Assembly: GCA_030833905.1 (NCBI GenBank)
Contig: JAURGG010000008.1
Span: 1 to 38,606 of the forward strand
Direction of reading: 5' to 3'
Source of the DNA: Schleiferiaceae bacterium
Lineage (GTDB): Bacteria; Bacteroidota; Bacteroidia; Flavobacteriales; Schleiferiaceae
Length of the DNA stretch: 38,606 nt
Below the pieces are notes generated by a model. It was not told the origin of the DNA, made no database searches, and was given only the letters and a program-made list of their open reading frames with translations. The position numbers were made by a program, and so were the translations under genes. Of this stretch, positions 7,365 to 16,031 are shown in pieces. Numbering within the stretch: position 1 is the stretch's first letter; each line of letters opens with the position of its first letter.

Positions 7365-8378
7365 ATGAAGTCTTCATTCCGCGCCCCGTCCAACATCGCC
7401 CTCGTGAAGTACTGGGGCAAGTACGGCGTGCAGTTGCCGAGTAACCCATCGATTAGCTTCACATTGGATGCTTGTGCGACAGAGACCACGCTTGAATTGA
7501 CAGATGCTCCTGGAATCACCGTGGCGCTTGACGGGGTGGATACGCCGAGTTTCGTTCCGAAGGTGGCCCAGTTTGTGGACCGAATTGCTGCACGGCACCC
7601 TTGGGTAACGGACTACGGGTTCCGGGTGCAGACCCACAACACGTTTCCGCATTCCTCTGGGATTGCCAGTAGCGCGTCTGGAATGAGTGCCCTCGCGCTG
7701 TGTATTGTGGACCTTGCGCAAAAGCTGGGGCATGAAGTGGCTAACCCGATGCAAGAGGCCTCTGTGCTTGCCCGCTTGGGTTCTGGCAGCGCGTGCCGTT
7801 CAGTCTACGGTGGACTTGTGGTTTGGGGCGAAACAGCTTCGGTCGAAGGTTCGTCTCAGGATTTCGGGGTGGCCTACCCTGACTCGGTGCACGAAGTGTT
7901 CCGCAGCTATTGTGATACAGTCGCGCTCGTAGACGTTGGCCAAAAGGCGGTAAGTAGTACGGCGGGGCACCAGTTGATGGAGGCGCATCCGTTCCGAGAC
8001 CAGCGCTTTGCGCAGGCACATGACCACTTAGCTGCGCTAAAGCCAATTTTGGCTGCAGGTGACCTCGAAGCATTCATCGAATTGGTTGAGCTCGAGGCCC
8101 TTACCCTGCACGGATTGATGATGTCGAGCAGTCCAAGCTACATTTTGATGCGGCCAAATACCCTGCGCATTATTGAGGCCATCCGAGGATTCCGCCGAGA
8201 TTCTGGGGTACCCGTCAGCTTTACGCTCGACGCGGGTGCCAATGTGCACATCCTTTACCCTGCGGCCTTCGAACAAAAGGCGCTTCAGTTTGTTGAAGAT
8301 GACGTGAAACCTTGGTGTAAAGACGGTCGCGTGATTGTGGACCGCGTAGGCCAAGGACCGGTATCTTTGCAGCAATGA
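7365..8378 (+). CDS. mvaD: Diphosphomevalonate decarboxylase
   Basis: Converts mevalonate diphosphate to isopentenyl diphosphate with ATP, the last step of the mevalonate pathway. It has 337 residues and a GHMP-kinase fold. The N-terminus (APSNIALVKYWGKYG) is diagnostic. The phosphate-binding region reads FPHSSGIASSASG, followed by GSGSACRSVYGG and the late segment FTLDAGANVHIL that carries the catalytic Asp. The ATG at 7365 follows the repeat leader directly; no canonical start exists further upstream in frame. The end overlaps the mevalonate kinase gene by four bases (ATGA), so both products are probably made from one message. Confidence 0.95.
   Translation: MKSSFRAPSNIALVKYWGKYGVQLPSNPSISFTLDACATETTLELTDAPGITVALDGVDTPSFVPKVAQFVDRIAARHPWVTDYGFRVQTHNTFPHSSGIASSASGMSALALCIVDLAQKLGHEVANPMQEASVLARLGSGSACRSVYGGLVVWGETASVEGSSQDFGVAYPDSVHEVFRSYCDTVALVDVGQKAVSSTAGHQLMEAHPFRDQRFAQAHDHLAALKPILAAGDLEAFIELVELEALTLHGLMMSSSPSYILMRPNTLRIIEAIRGFRRDSGVPVSFTLDAGANVHILYPAAFEQKALQFVEDDVKPWCKDGRVIVDRVGQGPVSLQQ
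8362..8369 (+). promoter_or_regulatory. Perfect -7 box (TATCTTTG) inside mvaD, before the kinase gene
   Basis: TAnnTTTG match lying within the last codons of mvaD and ending five bases before the next ATG at 8375. If used, it would give a leaderless internal transcript for the mevalonate kinase and the gene after it. Confidence 0.4.
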
Positions 8379-9319
8379 ATCTGAGCCCCAAGTACTTCGC
8401 CAAAATTCTTCTTTTCGGAGAGTACGGTGTCATCCGCGACGCCATGGCGCTTTCGATTCCGTACACCAGCTACTCGGGAGTCCTTCGACTTCCTGACGGT
8501 GAAGCGAGTTTTGAACAGCGCGAATCAAACGCTTCGCTGGACCGATTTACGGCCTACCTCGAGGAACTCAGTGCCTTAGGCACATTGGCTGCCAACTTGG
8601 ACTTGCGCGCGCTTCGTGCCGACCTCGACCGCGGACTTTATTTTGACTCGAGCATTCCGCAAGGATATGGTGTGGGTTCATCTGGAGCCATGGTGGCGGC
8701 ACTGTACGCCCGGTACGCTCGTAATCCATTGCCACTCGACGAAGCCAACGAGCCAGAGAAGCTTATGGCGCTCAAGGCCGAAATGGCCCAGATGGAGTGC
8801 TACTTTCACGGAAAGAGTTCAGGTATGGACCCCACGATTTGCTACCTACAGCTACCGCTTCTGGTGCGCTCGTCTGAAGACTTGGGGACTGTTTCGATGC
8901 CGAGCCTTCCGACCGACGGCCGTGGCGGAATTTTTTTACTGAACTCGGGGTCGCCTGGCGAAACCCAGCCCATGGTGCAAATTTTCATGGACAAGCTCAA
9001 AGAGGAAGGCTTTCGCCGCTTGATGACCGACCAGTTCAAAAAGTACAACGACGCCTGTGTATCGGCCTTTTTGGACGGGAAAACCGACGTGCTGCTTCGC
9101 GAGCTCAAAAAACTCAGTGGCCTCGTGCTTGAGAACTTTGGCCCGATGATTCCGAACGACTACCACAACTTGTGGCAGAAGGGAATTGACACCAACGCAT
9201 ACTACCTCAAGCTTTGTGGCTCAGGTGGTGGTGGATACATTCTAGGGTTTGCCCCCGACCTCGAGCACGCCAAGGCGGAACTCGATCCGCACCGAATGGA
9301 CGTCGTCCTTCGCTTTTAA
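8375..9319 (+). CDS. Mevalonate kinase-like GHMP kinase
   Basis: Phosphorylates mevalonate (predicted) in the cytoplasm, 314 residues. The N-terminal motif reads KILLFGEYGV; the classical family has GEHxVV, and Tyr at this place is what I recall from flavobacterial relatives. The ATP loop is GYGVGSSGAMVAA (about residues 94-106), and the C-terminal glycine loop is LCGSGGGGYILGF (about 279). GKSSGMDPT is also typical of mevalonate kinases. Coupling by ATGA to mvaD supports the pathway assignment. A phosphomevalonate kinase gene is not in the window. Confidence 0.88.
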   Translation: MNLSPKYFAKILLFGEYGVIRDAMALSIPYTSYSGVLRLPDGEASFEQRESNASLDRFTAYLEELSALGTLAANLDLRALRADLDRGLYFDSSIPQGYGVGSSGAMVAALYARYARNPLPLDEANEPEKLMALKAEMAQMECYFHGKSSGMDPTICYLQLPLLVRSSEDLGTVSMPSLPTDGRGGIFLLNSGSPGETQPMVQIFMDKLKEEGFRRLMTDQFKKYNDACVSAFLDGKTDVLLRELKKLSGLVLENFGPMIPNDYHNLWQKGIDTNAYYLKLCGSGGGGYILGFAPDLEHAKAELDPHRMDVVLRF

Positions 9320-9329
9320 GCGCGCCGAT

Positions 9330-10007
9330 ATGCGGCGCCGAACCAAAATTCTGCTTCGCCTTACGGCATTTCTCAGCCTCGTTCGCTGGACCCACATTTT
9401 GTTTTTGACCGTGGCCCAGCTACTCGCGGCACTGACACTACTGCACGGACCCGAACCCACGCCCTGGCTCACCCTCGTGGGCGCCATTGCGACCACGGCA
9501 CTTATTGTCGCAGGTGGATCGCTCTTTAATAGTTTTTACGATTTAGAGCGCGACCTGATTGAGCGCCCATGGCAGACCCTTCTTGAGCGACCCGTAGCCC
9601 GCAAGTACGGAATGCAGTTGGCATTCAGTTTTTATGCTGCGGGGCTCATTACTTCGCTGCTCACCCTTCATCTACCGGTTGCCCTATGCTACTGGCTTTT
9701 TGCACTCGTCGTGTTTTTGTACTCCCACAAGCGAATGGGTTTTGGTGTGGCCGGAGCGCTACTCGCCAGCCTATTGGCTTTTGGTCCTCTGCTCTTGCTC
9801 GCGGGTGCACTGCACCCAGGTTCTTGGCCCGGATTTCTTCGCGGACTCCCCTTGGCCCTCGCCATGATTGCACTGGAATGGCGACGGCAGTGGGAGCGGC
9901 GCCAGATTCCGCACCGCAGCGAACCGCAGCGGATACAGCTGAAGCGGCAGCAGTGGATCTATAAATTACTGTTGGCCTTAGCCCTCGGGTTGATTCCTTG
10001 GATCTAG
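9330..10007 (+). CDS. Shortened UbiA-family prenyltransferase
   Basis: Polytopic membrane protein of 225 residues, with the ATG at 9330 ten bases after the kinase gene. UbiA enzymes attach prenyl chains using two Asp-rich motifs. The first is present (NSFYDLERD, residues 67-75, with N67, D71 and D75), and the conserved YSHKRM follows. At the place of the second motif the sequence reads LEWRRQWERRQ (around residue 180), without the expected Asp residues. The protein ends about 70 residues earlier than the roughly 300 I recall for flavobacterial relatives annotated as geranylgeranylglycerol-phosphate geranylgeranyltransferase. Six bases separate its stop from the stop of the convergent gene. 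Family membership is likely, but activity is doubtful. Confidence 0.75.
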   Translation: MRRRTKILLRLTAFLSLVRWTHILFLTVAQLLAALTLLHGPEPTPWLTLVGAIATTALIVAGGSLFNSFYDLERDLIERPWQTLLERPVARKYGMQLAFSFYAAGLITSLLTLHLPVALCYWLFALVVFLYSHKRMGFGVAGALLASLLAFGPLLLLAGALHPGSWPGFLRGLPLALAMIALEWRRQWERRQIPHRSEPQRIQLKRQQWIYKLLLALALGLIPWI

Positions 10008-10013
10008 GCGCGC

Positions 10014-12233
10014 TTAGCGAAAGACGGTAAACATACCGCGGCGTTCCTCGACCAAGCCGTCGGGAAGCCAAATAAACACCTTATAGCTGTACGGACCGGC
10101 AGGAACTTTTTCGCCCCCGTAGGTTCCGTTCCAGCCATTTGGATCCTCGTCGCTGTGGAAAATTTGAAGGCCCCATCGGTTAAATACGGCCCATTCAAAC
10201 TTCACGACTCCGGTAGCGACGACGTTGAAGCGCTCGTTGACCGCGTCTCCGTTGGGCGTGAATGCCGACGGAATGTAGACGTAGTGGTCCATCTTCAAAT
10301 CAATCGGGTAGGCCAAGCTGTCTGAGCAACCGAGGCTGTCGCGCACGGCGAGTCCCACCCAATAGGTTCCGGGGCGGCCGTAGACATGGCGCGGATGCAC
10401 GCGTGTAGAGGTGTCGCCGTCGCCAAAAAACCATCGCACATTGAGGGTGTCGCTCGAATAGTTGGTGAATCCAACATCCAAGGGATTTCCGGGATCTTGC
10501 AGGTAGCCAAATGAGGCTATGGGCTGGGGCACCACCCAGGCATAAATAGAGTCGCGTGCCTCGATCAAGCAGTTGTCGGTAACCTTGTAGCGGAACCACT
10601 GGCTCGAAGCTGGAGATACAGTCCACGTGCTGCCTGAAGGGGCGCCGCCAAGCCATTGGATGCTGCGGGTTCCGCGTCCGCCCGAGGCCACCGCCTCAAG
10701 CGTTACCGCGTCCCCGGGACACAGAAAAAGCGTGTCGGACTCAGTCCGGAGTGAATCGTACGGATCCACGTAGATGGTGATGCTGTCGGTGCTTGGAGCG
10801 ATACTGCATTCGTCCCAGCTCATGTAGCGGTAGGTCGTCGTTTGGGCCGGCGCTACCGCGGCGAGCACATTCTGGGTAGAATCATGTTCCCAGTACCCCC
10901 ATCGAACGCCTTCACCCCCCGTCAAGGTGGCCCGAAGGACTGCACTTGAGCCCGGGCACGCGAGGGTATCGTTGCCCTGATCGAGGGTGAGCAAGGCTTG
11001 ATGGGGCACTCGGTCGCGAATCCAAAAATCTACAGAATCTGAGGGATACACCGCGCAATTGGAAGAGACCGGTAGCATTCGAACCCTTAATAATTCCGGA
11101 GCCTCTACAATCCCATCATCGATGGGCTCAAACCAAAGGGTGTCGGTGGTTTGACCGGGGAACAGGGTGAGCGACGAAGGGAGTGCAGATGCGAAATCAG
11201 CGGCACCAGCGGTTCCGACATACTGAAACTGAGCGGTAAGGGTATCGCTCGTCGCCCCTGCACGCTGAAAGAGGAGGTAGCTCCGGGCGCAGCCTTCAAC
11301 CATCACCGAATCGGTAAAGGAGGCACCTGTATTTGTAGTCGAACTAAGATTGATTGTGGGCAATTTGAACGATCGGGCTCCCAAGAACACGGCTGAGTTA
11401 AATGCGCCATCCATCACGTCAGCTATGAGCAACTTGATTGTATACGGGTACCCGCAAACAACCGCAGCTTTTGCCTTGAGTACATCTGTAAATCCATTGA
11501 AGTTGATGGCATTAAACGACCCATTCGCATTGTAGTACATTGAATGAGCGACGTAGTTTGGATTTGCAGAGATGCAATTCGATGCCGGATAACTTCCAGA
11601 TGGGAAACCTTGGTTAATCGTGTTAATCGCTACAGGTGTTGTCGTTCCTGGAATCGTTGCTAAATTGATTGAGTCCATTCGGACACTACCATTTGCGTTA
11701 AATATCGGTGCGCCATTGATTCCAGGACCGACTAGAAAGAACCCAAAAACATCATTAAATGGACTGCAGGTGTAGCCCGTATACTCATTTGATGCAAAAA
11801 TGTATTCAAACTCTACACTATCGCCGGTTGCGTAGAAACTGAATTGGATTGCAGACAGATCATTCAAGGTGCTGTTTGACGAACCAATGGTATTCAATAC
11901 TGAAATTAGGTGTGGACTGGTTCCGAGGCCACCCGTGAACGGCTGGGCAGCTCCTGGCATCGCATTTAGTGCGTTATCGGTGTGCATCACGATTCCACTA
12001 TCCAATCCAAAAGCAGGGTTTGTATTCACAAACTTACCGATCTGCACAGAAGTAGGTTGAACCAGTGGGAGCCCTGGATTACTTCCCGACCAAACCGGAA
12101 TGTTGGGCCCCACCAACACGTTTTGAACTAACCACATAGGATTATTTCGCGGCGCAGTCGAATTCACCACAATATTTTGTGCCCCAGAGGTGAATCCGAG
12201 AACAAATGCGAGGTATAGAGCCAGTTTTCGCAT
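10014..12233 (-). CDS. Secreted T9SS type B cargo protein (choice-of-anchor L, PKD, gliding-associated C-terminal domain)
   Basis: 739 residues. A signal peptide (MRKLALYLAFVLGFTSGAQ) is followed by a choice-of-anchor L-type domain (about residues 30-300, with EYIFASNEYTGY and FGFFLVGPGI). Middle beta-rich domains and a PKD domain (about 574-634, VRWFFGDGDTS and HVYGRPGTYWVG) come next. The end is a type B sorting domain (about 650-739, YIPSAFTPNGDAVNERF and NRWGLQIFHSDE). Such tails direct export through the T9SS, to which SprA in this window belongs. The start at 12233 was chosen for the signal peptide; the open frame continues upstream to 12800, antisense to the M20 gene. The first part of the gene is much richer in A+T than the rest. 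The ligand or substrate is unknown. Confidence 0.9.
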   Translation of the reverse strand: MRKLALYLAFVLGFTSGAQNIVVNSTAPRNNPMWLVQNVLVGPNIPVWSGSNPGLPLVQPTSVQIGKFVNTNPAFGLDSGIVMHTDNALNAMPGAAQPFTGGLGTSPHLISVLNTIGSSNSTLNDLSAIQFSFYATGDSVEFEYIFASNEYTGYTCSPFNDVFGFFLVGPGINGAPIFNANGSVRMDSINLATIPGTTTPVAINTINQGFPSGSYPASNCISANPNYVAHSMYYNANGSFNAINFNGFTDVLKAKAAVVCGYPYTIKLLIADVMDGAFNSAVFLGARSFKLPTINLSSTTNTGASFTDSVMVEGCARSYLLFQRAGATSDTLTAQFQYVGTAGAADFASALPSSLTLFPGQTTDTLWFEPIDDGIVEAPELLRVRMLPVSSNCAVYPSDSVDFWIRDRVPHQALLTLDQGNDTLACPGSSAVLRATLTGGEGVRWGYWEHDSTQNVLAAVAPAQTTTYRYMSWDECSIAPSTDSITIYVDPYDSLRTESDTLFLCPGDAVTLEAVASGGRGTRSIQWLGGAPSGSTWTVSPASSQWFRYKVTDNCLIEARDSIYAWVVPQPIASFGYLQDPGNPLDVGFTNYSSDTLNVRWFFGDGDTSTRVHPRHVYGRPGTYWVGLAVRDSLGCSDSLAYPIDLKMDHYVYIPSAFTPNGDAVNERFNVVATGVVKFEWAVFNRWGLQIFHSDEDPNGWNGTYGGEKVPAGPYSYKVFIWLPDGLVEERRGMFTVFR

Positions 12234-12244
12234 GGTTTGAACCC

Positions 12245-12252
12245 GAAAGATA
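12245..12252 (-). promoter_or_regulatory. Candidate -7 box (TATCTTTC) for the T9SS cargo gene
   Basis: One mismatch from TAnnTTTG on the minus strand, eleven bases before the ATG. It lies in the 54-base divergent gap shared with the M20 gene. Confidence 0.3.
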
Positions 12253-12275
12253 CAAAGGGTTGGCCGAGTGGATTG

Positions 12276-12283
12276 TACCTTCG
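12276..12283 (+). promoter_or_regulatory. Candidate -7 box (TACCTTCG) for the M20 dipeptidase
   Basis: One mismatch from TAnnTTTG, ending four bases before the ATG at 12288. The same octamer with the same four-base gap precedes the gene at 16032. Confidence 0.35.
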
Positions 12284-12287
12284 AAGT

Positions 12288-13673
12288 ATGATTGATTCGT
12301 ACGTATCCCAGCACCGTCAGCGCTTTCTTGACGAACTCTTTACGCTTTTGCGCCTTCCCAGTATTTCGGCAGATCCTGCCTACAAAGACTCTGTGCTCGC
12401 CACGGCCGATGCGGTCGCCGACTTTTTGACCAAAGCCGGAGCACAGAACGTCGAAGTCTGCGCCACACCCGGTTATCCGGTGGTCTACGGCGAGTACCTC
12501 GTCGATCCCTCTCGCCCAACTGTACTGGTCTACGGTCACTACGACGTCCAGCCTGCAGACCCCTTGAACTTGTGGACGACTCCCGCCTTTGAGCCCGAGG
12601 TACGCACCACCCCCATTCACCCCAACGGAGCCATTTTTGCCCGCGGAGCCTGCGACGACAAGGGCCAGTTCTTTATGCACATCAAGGCCTTTGAGGCCAT
12701 GGTGGCTCAAGGCAACGTGCCCTGCAACATGAAGTTCATGATTGAAGGCGAAGAAGAGGTGGGCTCGAACAACCTCGAGTGGTTTGTGAAGCGCAACCAC
12801 GAGCGCCTCGCCTGCGACGTGATTCTTATTTCAGATACCGGAATCATCGCTCCGGGCGTCCCCTCAATCTCGGTGGGCCTTCGCGGTCTGTCGTACGTCG
12901 AGGTCGAAGTGACGGGTCCGAACCGCGACCTGCACTCGGGTATTTACGGCGGAGGTGTGGCCAACCCGATCAATATCCTCACCGAGATGATTGCCTCGCT
13001 GCACGACAAAGACAACAAAATCACCATTCCGGGATTCTACGACAAGGTGCAGATACTGAGCGACGCGCAGCGTTCCGACCTCAACAAGGCCCCGTTTAGC
13101 CTTGAAGAGTACAAAGAGGCCCTCGACCTCAGTGACGTTCACGGCGAAACTGGCTACACCACCATTGAGCGCACCGGAATTCGTCCGACGCTCGACGTCA
13201 ACGGAATTTGGGGTGGCTATACCGGCGAGGGCGCGAAGACCGTCATCGCTTCAAAGGCCTATGCCAAAATTTCGATGCGCTTGGTTCCGGACCAAGACCC
13301 CGACGAAATCACCGAGTTGTTCACGAAGCACTTCACGAGCATCGCTCCGGCAAGCGTCAAGGTTGAAGTTCGTCCCCACCACGGTGGCCACCCCTACGTA
13401 TGCCCCACCGACCACGCAGGGTACCGCGCCGCCCACAAGGCAATGGCAGAAACCTATGGCCGCGAACCGATTCCGACTCGTGATGGTGGATCGATTCCGA
13501 TCGTCGCCCTTTTTGAGCGCGAGCTTGGCGTGAAATCCATCCTGATGGGCTTTGGTCTGGACAGCGACGCAATTCACTCTCCCAATGAGCACTACGGACT
13601 GGACAACTACTTTCAAGGAATTCGAACGATTCCGCGCTTTTACCTGCACTACGCAGAGGAAGCCCGCGGCTAA
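12288..13673 (+). CDS. M20 family dipeptidase (zinc metallopeptidase)
   Basis: 461-residue cytoplasmic hydrolase of the M20 (ArgE/DapE/carnosinase-like) group, predicted to split dipeptides. Metal and catalytic motifs are in order: VYGHYDVQPAD (H84, D86), ARGACDDKGQ, EGEEEVGS (general-base and metal Glu residues), LISDTGI, and the late DAIHSPNEHYG with the last His ligand. The insertion between the halves (GPNRDLHSGIYGG) is the dimerisation domain. The start at 12288 was preferred to an in-frame position 17 codons upstream because homology begins with MIDSYVSQHR and a promoter-like box sits just before it. No signal peptide is seen. A bidirectional terminator follows. Confidence 0.92.
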   Translation: MIDSYVSQHRQRFLDELFTLLRLPSISADPAYKDSVLATADAVADFLTKAGAQNVEVCATPGYPVVYGEYLVDPSRPTVLVYGHYDVQPADPLNLWTTPAFEPEVRTTPIHPNGAIFARGACDDKGQFFMHIKAFEAMVAQGNVPCNMKFMIEGEEEVGSNNLEWFVKRNHERLACDVILISDTGIIAPGVPSISVGLRGLSYVEVEVTGPNRDLHSGIYGGGVANPINILTEMIASLHDKDNKITIPGFYDKVQILSDAQRSDLNKAPFSLEEYKEALDLSDVHGETGYTTIERTGIRPTLDVNGIWGGYTGEGAKTVIASKAYAKISMRLVPDQDPDEITELFTKHFTSIAPASVKVEVRPHHGGHPYVCPTDHAGYRAAHKAMAETYGREPIPTRDGGSIPIVALFERELGVKSILMGFGLDSDAIHSPNEHYGLDNYFQGIRTIPRFYLHYAEEARG

Positions 13674-13687
13674 GCGGGCTAAAATGC

Positions 13688-13716
13688 AAAAAGGCGCCTC
13701 AAGGGGCGCCTTTTTT
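13688..13716. terminator. Bidirectional rho-independent terminator
   Basis: A perfect 11-base-pair stem, AAAAAGGCGCC (13688-13698) with GGCGCCTTTTT (13705-13715), around a six-base loop. A T-run follows on the plus strand and an A-run precedes it, so it can serve both the M20 gene and the convergent PiT gene. Confidence 0.9.
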
Positions 13717-13732
13717 ATTTAAGTCACATTGT

Positions 13733-15940
13733 TTACCCGAAGTACACGCGGTGAACTCGGTACATCAAAGCGGTCACATCGCGAAGTTCCATGAGCAACT
13801 TGGACTGAAGGCGTGCTTGACGCGTCGAGATTTCGCCTTGGCGGTAGTGCTGAAGCGCCCAATCAATAGCCCGCTGCACGTCCTGTAGAATGCGGCGCTT
13901 GGCCGCCAGCAGTTCAGCATGAGGCTCGCCAGTCCCCGACTCTAGAGCTTGAACGATTCGGGAGCTGTACGCCGAAAACAGCGTGATTGATTCGGCATAG
14001 GCCAGCAAGAATGTGCCGTGCGGGCGCTCATGAAGGTTCATGAGGTGGTCGTACTGGGCGTTAACCAGTGATTGTGCCGACTCGGACATGTCTGAAACAT
14101 AGTCAAATGCCAGTAGGTGCGAACGAAAGGCGGCTGTCCCGTCTCCCTTAAAATCCTTAAGGATGCGCACCATACGAAGCTCCAGTGATTCCTGTCGCTT
14201 GAGAAGCAGCTTCATCTCGCGGCGAAGCCGAGCTGTCGTTCGCTTCTGGTTGCCCGCTAAGGCCTCAGATGCCATAACCACCACATCTGCAGTCCGCTGA
14301 AGATCTGAAGCCATGAGTCGACGGCTTTGATCCATGGGAGCGTCGGAATTTGCGAGGCGCTCGACTACATCTTCAAGAAGGTTTTCGGCCTTCATCTGCT
14401 CGGCAAACCCCATGTGGCTGCGTACCACAAGCCCAAGTGCAAACACCGTCAAAATGAGCGCAGCGATAAATTCTCCGTAGTAGATAAAGGCCGCAAATAT
14501 GGCGGACGTCACAAAGGCTATCACCGCGGTAAGTAGCCAGCCACCAATGACGTTCACTACGCCCGCCACGCGGTAGACTGCAGACTCCTTACCCCATGCA
14601 CGATCTGCGAGCGATGAGCCCATGCCGACCATAAAGACCACAAACGTAGTACTCAGCGGAAGGCCCAAACTCGTCGCATAAGCGATCAATGTGGACGCCA
14701 CCATGAGGTCGACACTGGCACGCAAAAAGTCAAATGCTTGTGCGTCGCGAGGATTTTCAGAACGGTCTTGCGCAAAGCGGCTATCCGTCCATGTTGCCAT
14801 GCGTCGCGAAACGACAAACGAAGCCAAACTCCCCAAATGAACAAAAAGTTGAGTCAGCCCGCGGCTCACCGTGTTGGGTTTGAACTTCTCGGATCCTTCG
14901 CCCTGGCGAGCCAATCCAATTTGCGTCTCGCTCACCTTGCGCGCCTTTGCACTCAGCCACAGTGTGGCGATCATCACCAGCCCCGCGAGAAGCAGGAGAA
15001 TGAATGGTGCAGAAACTTGCTCTGCCATCGCATCCATACTGTAGGTGCGCGGATCAAAACCCAGCGTTTTGTAGAGCTGGTACGACTGAAATGCAGCCAC
15101 TGAAACGCCAATAAAATTTACCAAATCGTTGCCAGCGAAGGCCATTGCGAGCGAAAAAGTGCCAAGCAAAACCACATAGCGCAATGGATTAACTCCGCGC
15201 AGCACCGCGAACTGTCCGAGCGCCGAAAACAGGACAAAAAGCACTGCCAATGACTGGTTTTGGTGGCTCAATAGCCAAGCACCGTAGGGGCCACCCATGA
15301 GCACACTACCCTTTAAGCCTTTAAAAATAAGGAAGTTAACGATTAAGGTGGTCGCGATTCCGGTAAAAATTCCGCCAGCTAAGCGCAAGCCGCGCTCGAG
15401 TCGGTAGGTCACAATCATTCGGGTCAGCCACTGAACGGCGAGGCCGCCGACAAATGCGACTCCGACTGACGAAAAGATGCCTGATATGATACGAAGTGTG
15501 CTGTCCACATTGAGGTAGTCGCCAAAACTCAACGGATCCAGTCCCCGCTCGATCGAGGTAAGAAAGCCGATGGCGGTTCCGGCACCAAAAAGTTCAAAGA
15601 CCAGTGAGACCGTGGTCGACGTCGGAAAGCCCAAACTGTTGTAGATGTCAAGCAAAATGACATCAGTGAGCATGACCGCCACGAACAAAAACATGAGGCT
15701 GTGAAAGGTAAAGTAGCCAGGATCGAACACCCCTTTGCGCGCGACTTCCATCATACCACTTGAAAACATGGTTCCGAGAAGCACGCCAAAACTGGCGACG
15801 ACTAATATTACCCGGTAACTGCCTGCACGGGATCCAATGGCGGAATTCATGAAATTGACCGCGTCGTTGCTCACGCCGACCACCAAGTCGAGCACCGCCA
15901 AAGCCATAAGTAGGACAACGAGAAGAAAGTAGGGATCCAT
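13733..15940 (-). CDS. PiT-family inorganic phosphate transporter with PhoU-like C-terminal part
   Basis: 735-residue inner-membrane phosphate permease. Two homologous PiT halves are visible, the first with VGVSNDAVNFMNSAIGSRA near the start and the second with GNDLVNFIGVSVAA. GFPTSTTVSLVFELFGAG and LPLSTTFVVFMVGMGSSLA are the matching repeat elements. The last 200 or so residues are soluble and helical (MKLLLKRQESLELRMVRIL, then helices rich in Leu, Arg and Glu) and look like a PhoU-type regulatory region. The ATG at 15940 was chosen over an upstream TTG because a perfect -7 box ends six bases before it. No separate phoU or pst gene is in the window. Confidence 0.9.
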   Translation of the reverse strand: MDPYFLLVVLLMALAVLDLVVGVSNDAVNFMNSAIGSRAGSYRVILVVASFGVLLGTMFSSGMMEVARKGVFDPGYFTFHSLMFLFVAVMLTDVILLDIYNSLGFPTSTTVSLVFELFGAGTAIGFLTSIERGLDPLSFGDYLNVDSTLRIISGIFSSVGVAFVGGLAVQWLTRMIVTYRLERGLRLAGGIFTGIATTLIVNFLIFKGLKGSVLMGGPYGAWLLSHQNQSLAVLFVLFSALGQFAVLRGVNPLRYVVLLGTFSLAMAFAGNDLVNFIGVSVAAFQSYQLYKTLGFDPRTYSMDAMAEQVSAPFILLLLAGLVMIATLWLSAKARKVSETQIGLARQGEGSEKFKPNTVSRGLTQLFVHLGSLASFVVSRRMATWTDSRFAQDRSENPRDAQAFDFLRASVDLMVASTLIAYATSLGLPLSTTFVVFMVGMGSSLADRAWGKESAVYRVAGVVNVIGGWLLTAVIAFVTSAIFAAFIYYGEFIAALILTVFALGLVVRSHMGFAEQMKAENLLEDVVERLANSDAPMDQSRRLMASDLQRTADVVVMASEALAGNQKRTTARLRREMKLLLKRQESLELRMVRILKDFKGDGTAAFRSHLLAFDYVSDMSESAQSLVNAQYDHLMNLHERPHGTFLLAYAESITLFSAYSSRIVQALESGTGEPHAELLAAKRRILQDVQRAIDWALQHYRQGEISTRQARLQSKLLMELRDVTALMYRVHRVYFG

Positions 15941-15946
15941 AGGGGG

Positions 15947-15954
15947 CAAAGGTA
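15947..15954 (-). promoter_or_regulatory. Perfect -7 box (TACCTTTG) for the PiT transporter
   Basis: TAnnTTTG match on the minus strand, six bases before the ATG at 15940. A transcript from it would start at or next to the start codon. It decides between the ATG and the upstream in-frame TTG, which lies inside the box. Confidence 0.5.
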
Positions 15955-16019
15955 CCGGTTGTTGGCAGCGGCAAATGTTACGACGAGGTTAAAAATACGC
16001 CGTGGCCCAGTCAGCTGGC

Positions 16020-16027
16020 TACCTTCG
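16020..16027 (+). promoter_or_regulatory. Candidate -7 box (TACCTTCG) for the YyaL-like gene
   Basis: One mismatch from TAnnTTTG, ending four bases before the ATG at 16032, with the same octamer and gap as at 12276. Confidence 0.35.
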
Positions 16028-16031
16028 TACA

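Noticed and set aside
9330-10007. Calling the UbiA-like gene a pseudogene
   Set aside because: The frame is intact with normal membrane segments and a preserved first motif; loss of activity is suspected but not shown.
12234-12800. Extended N-terminus of the T9SS type B cargo protein
   Set aside because: A good signal peptide starts at 12233, while the upstream frame is antisense to the M20 peptidase.
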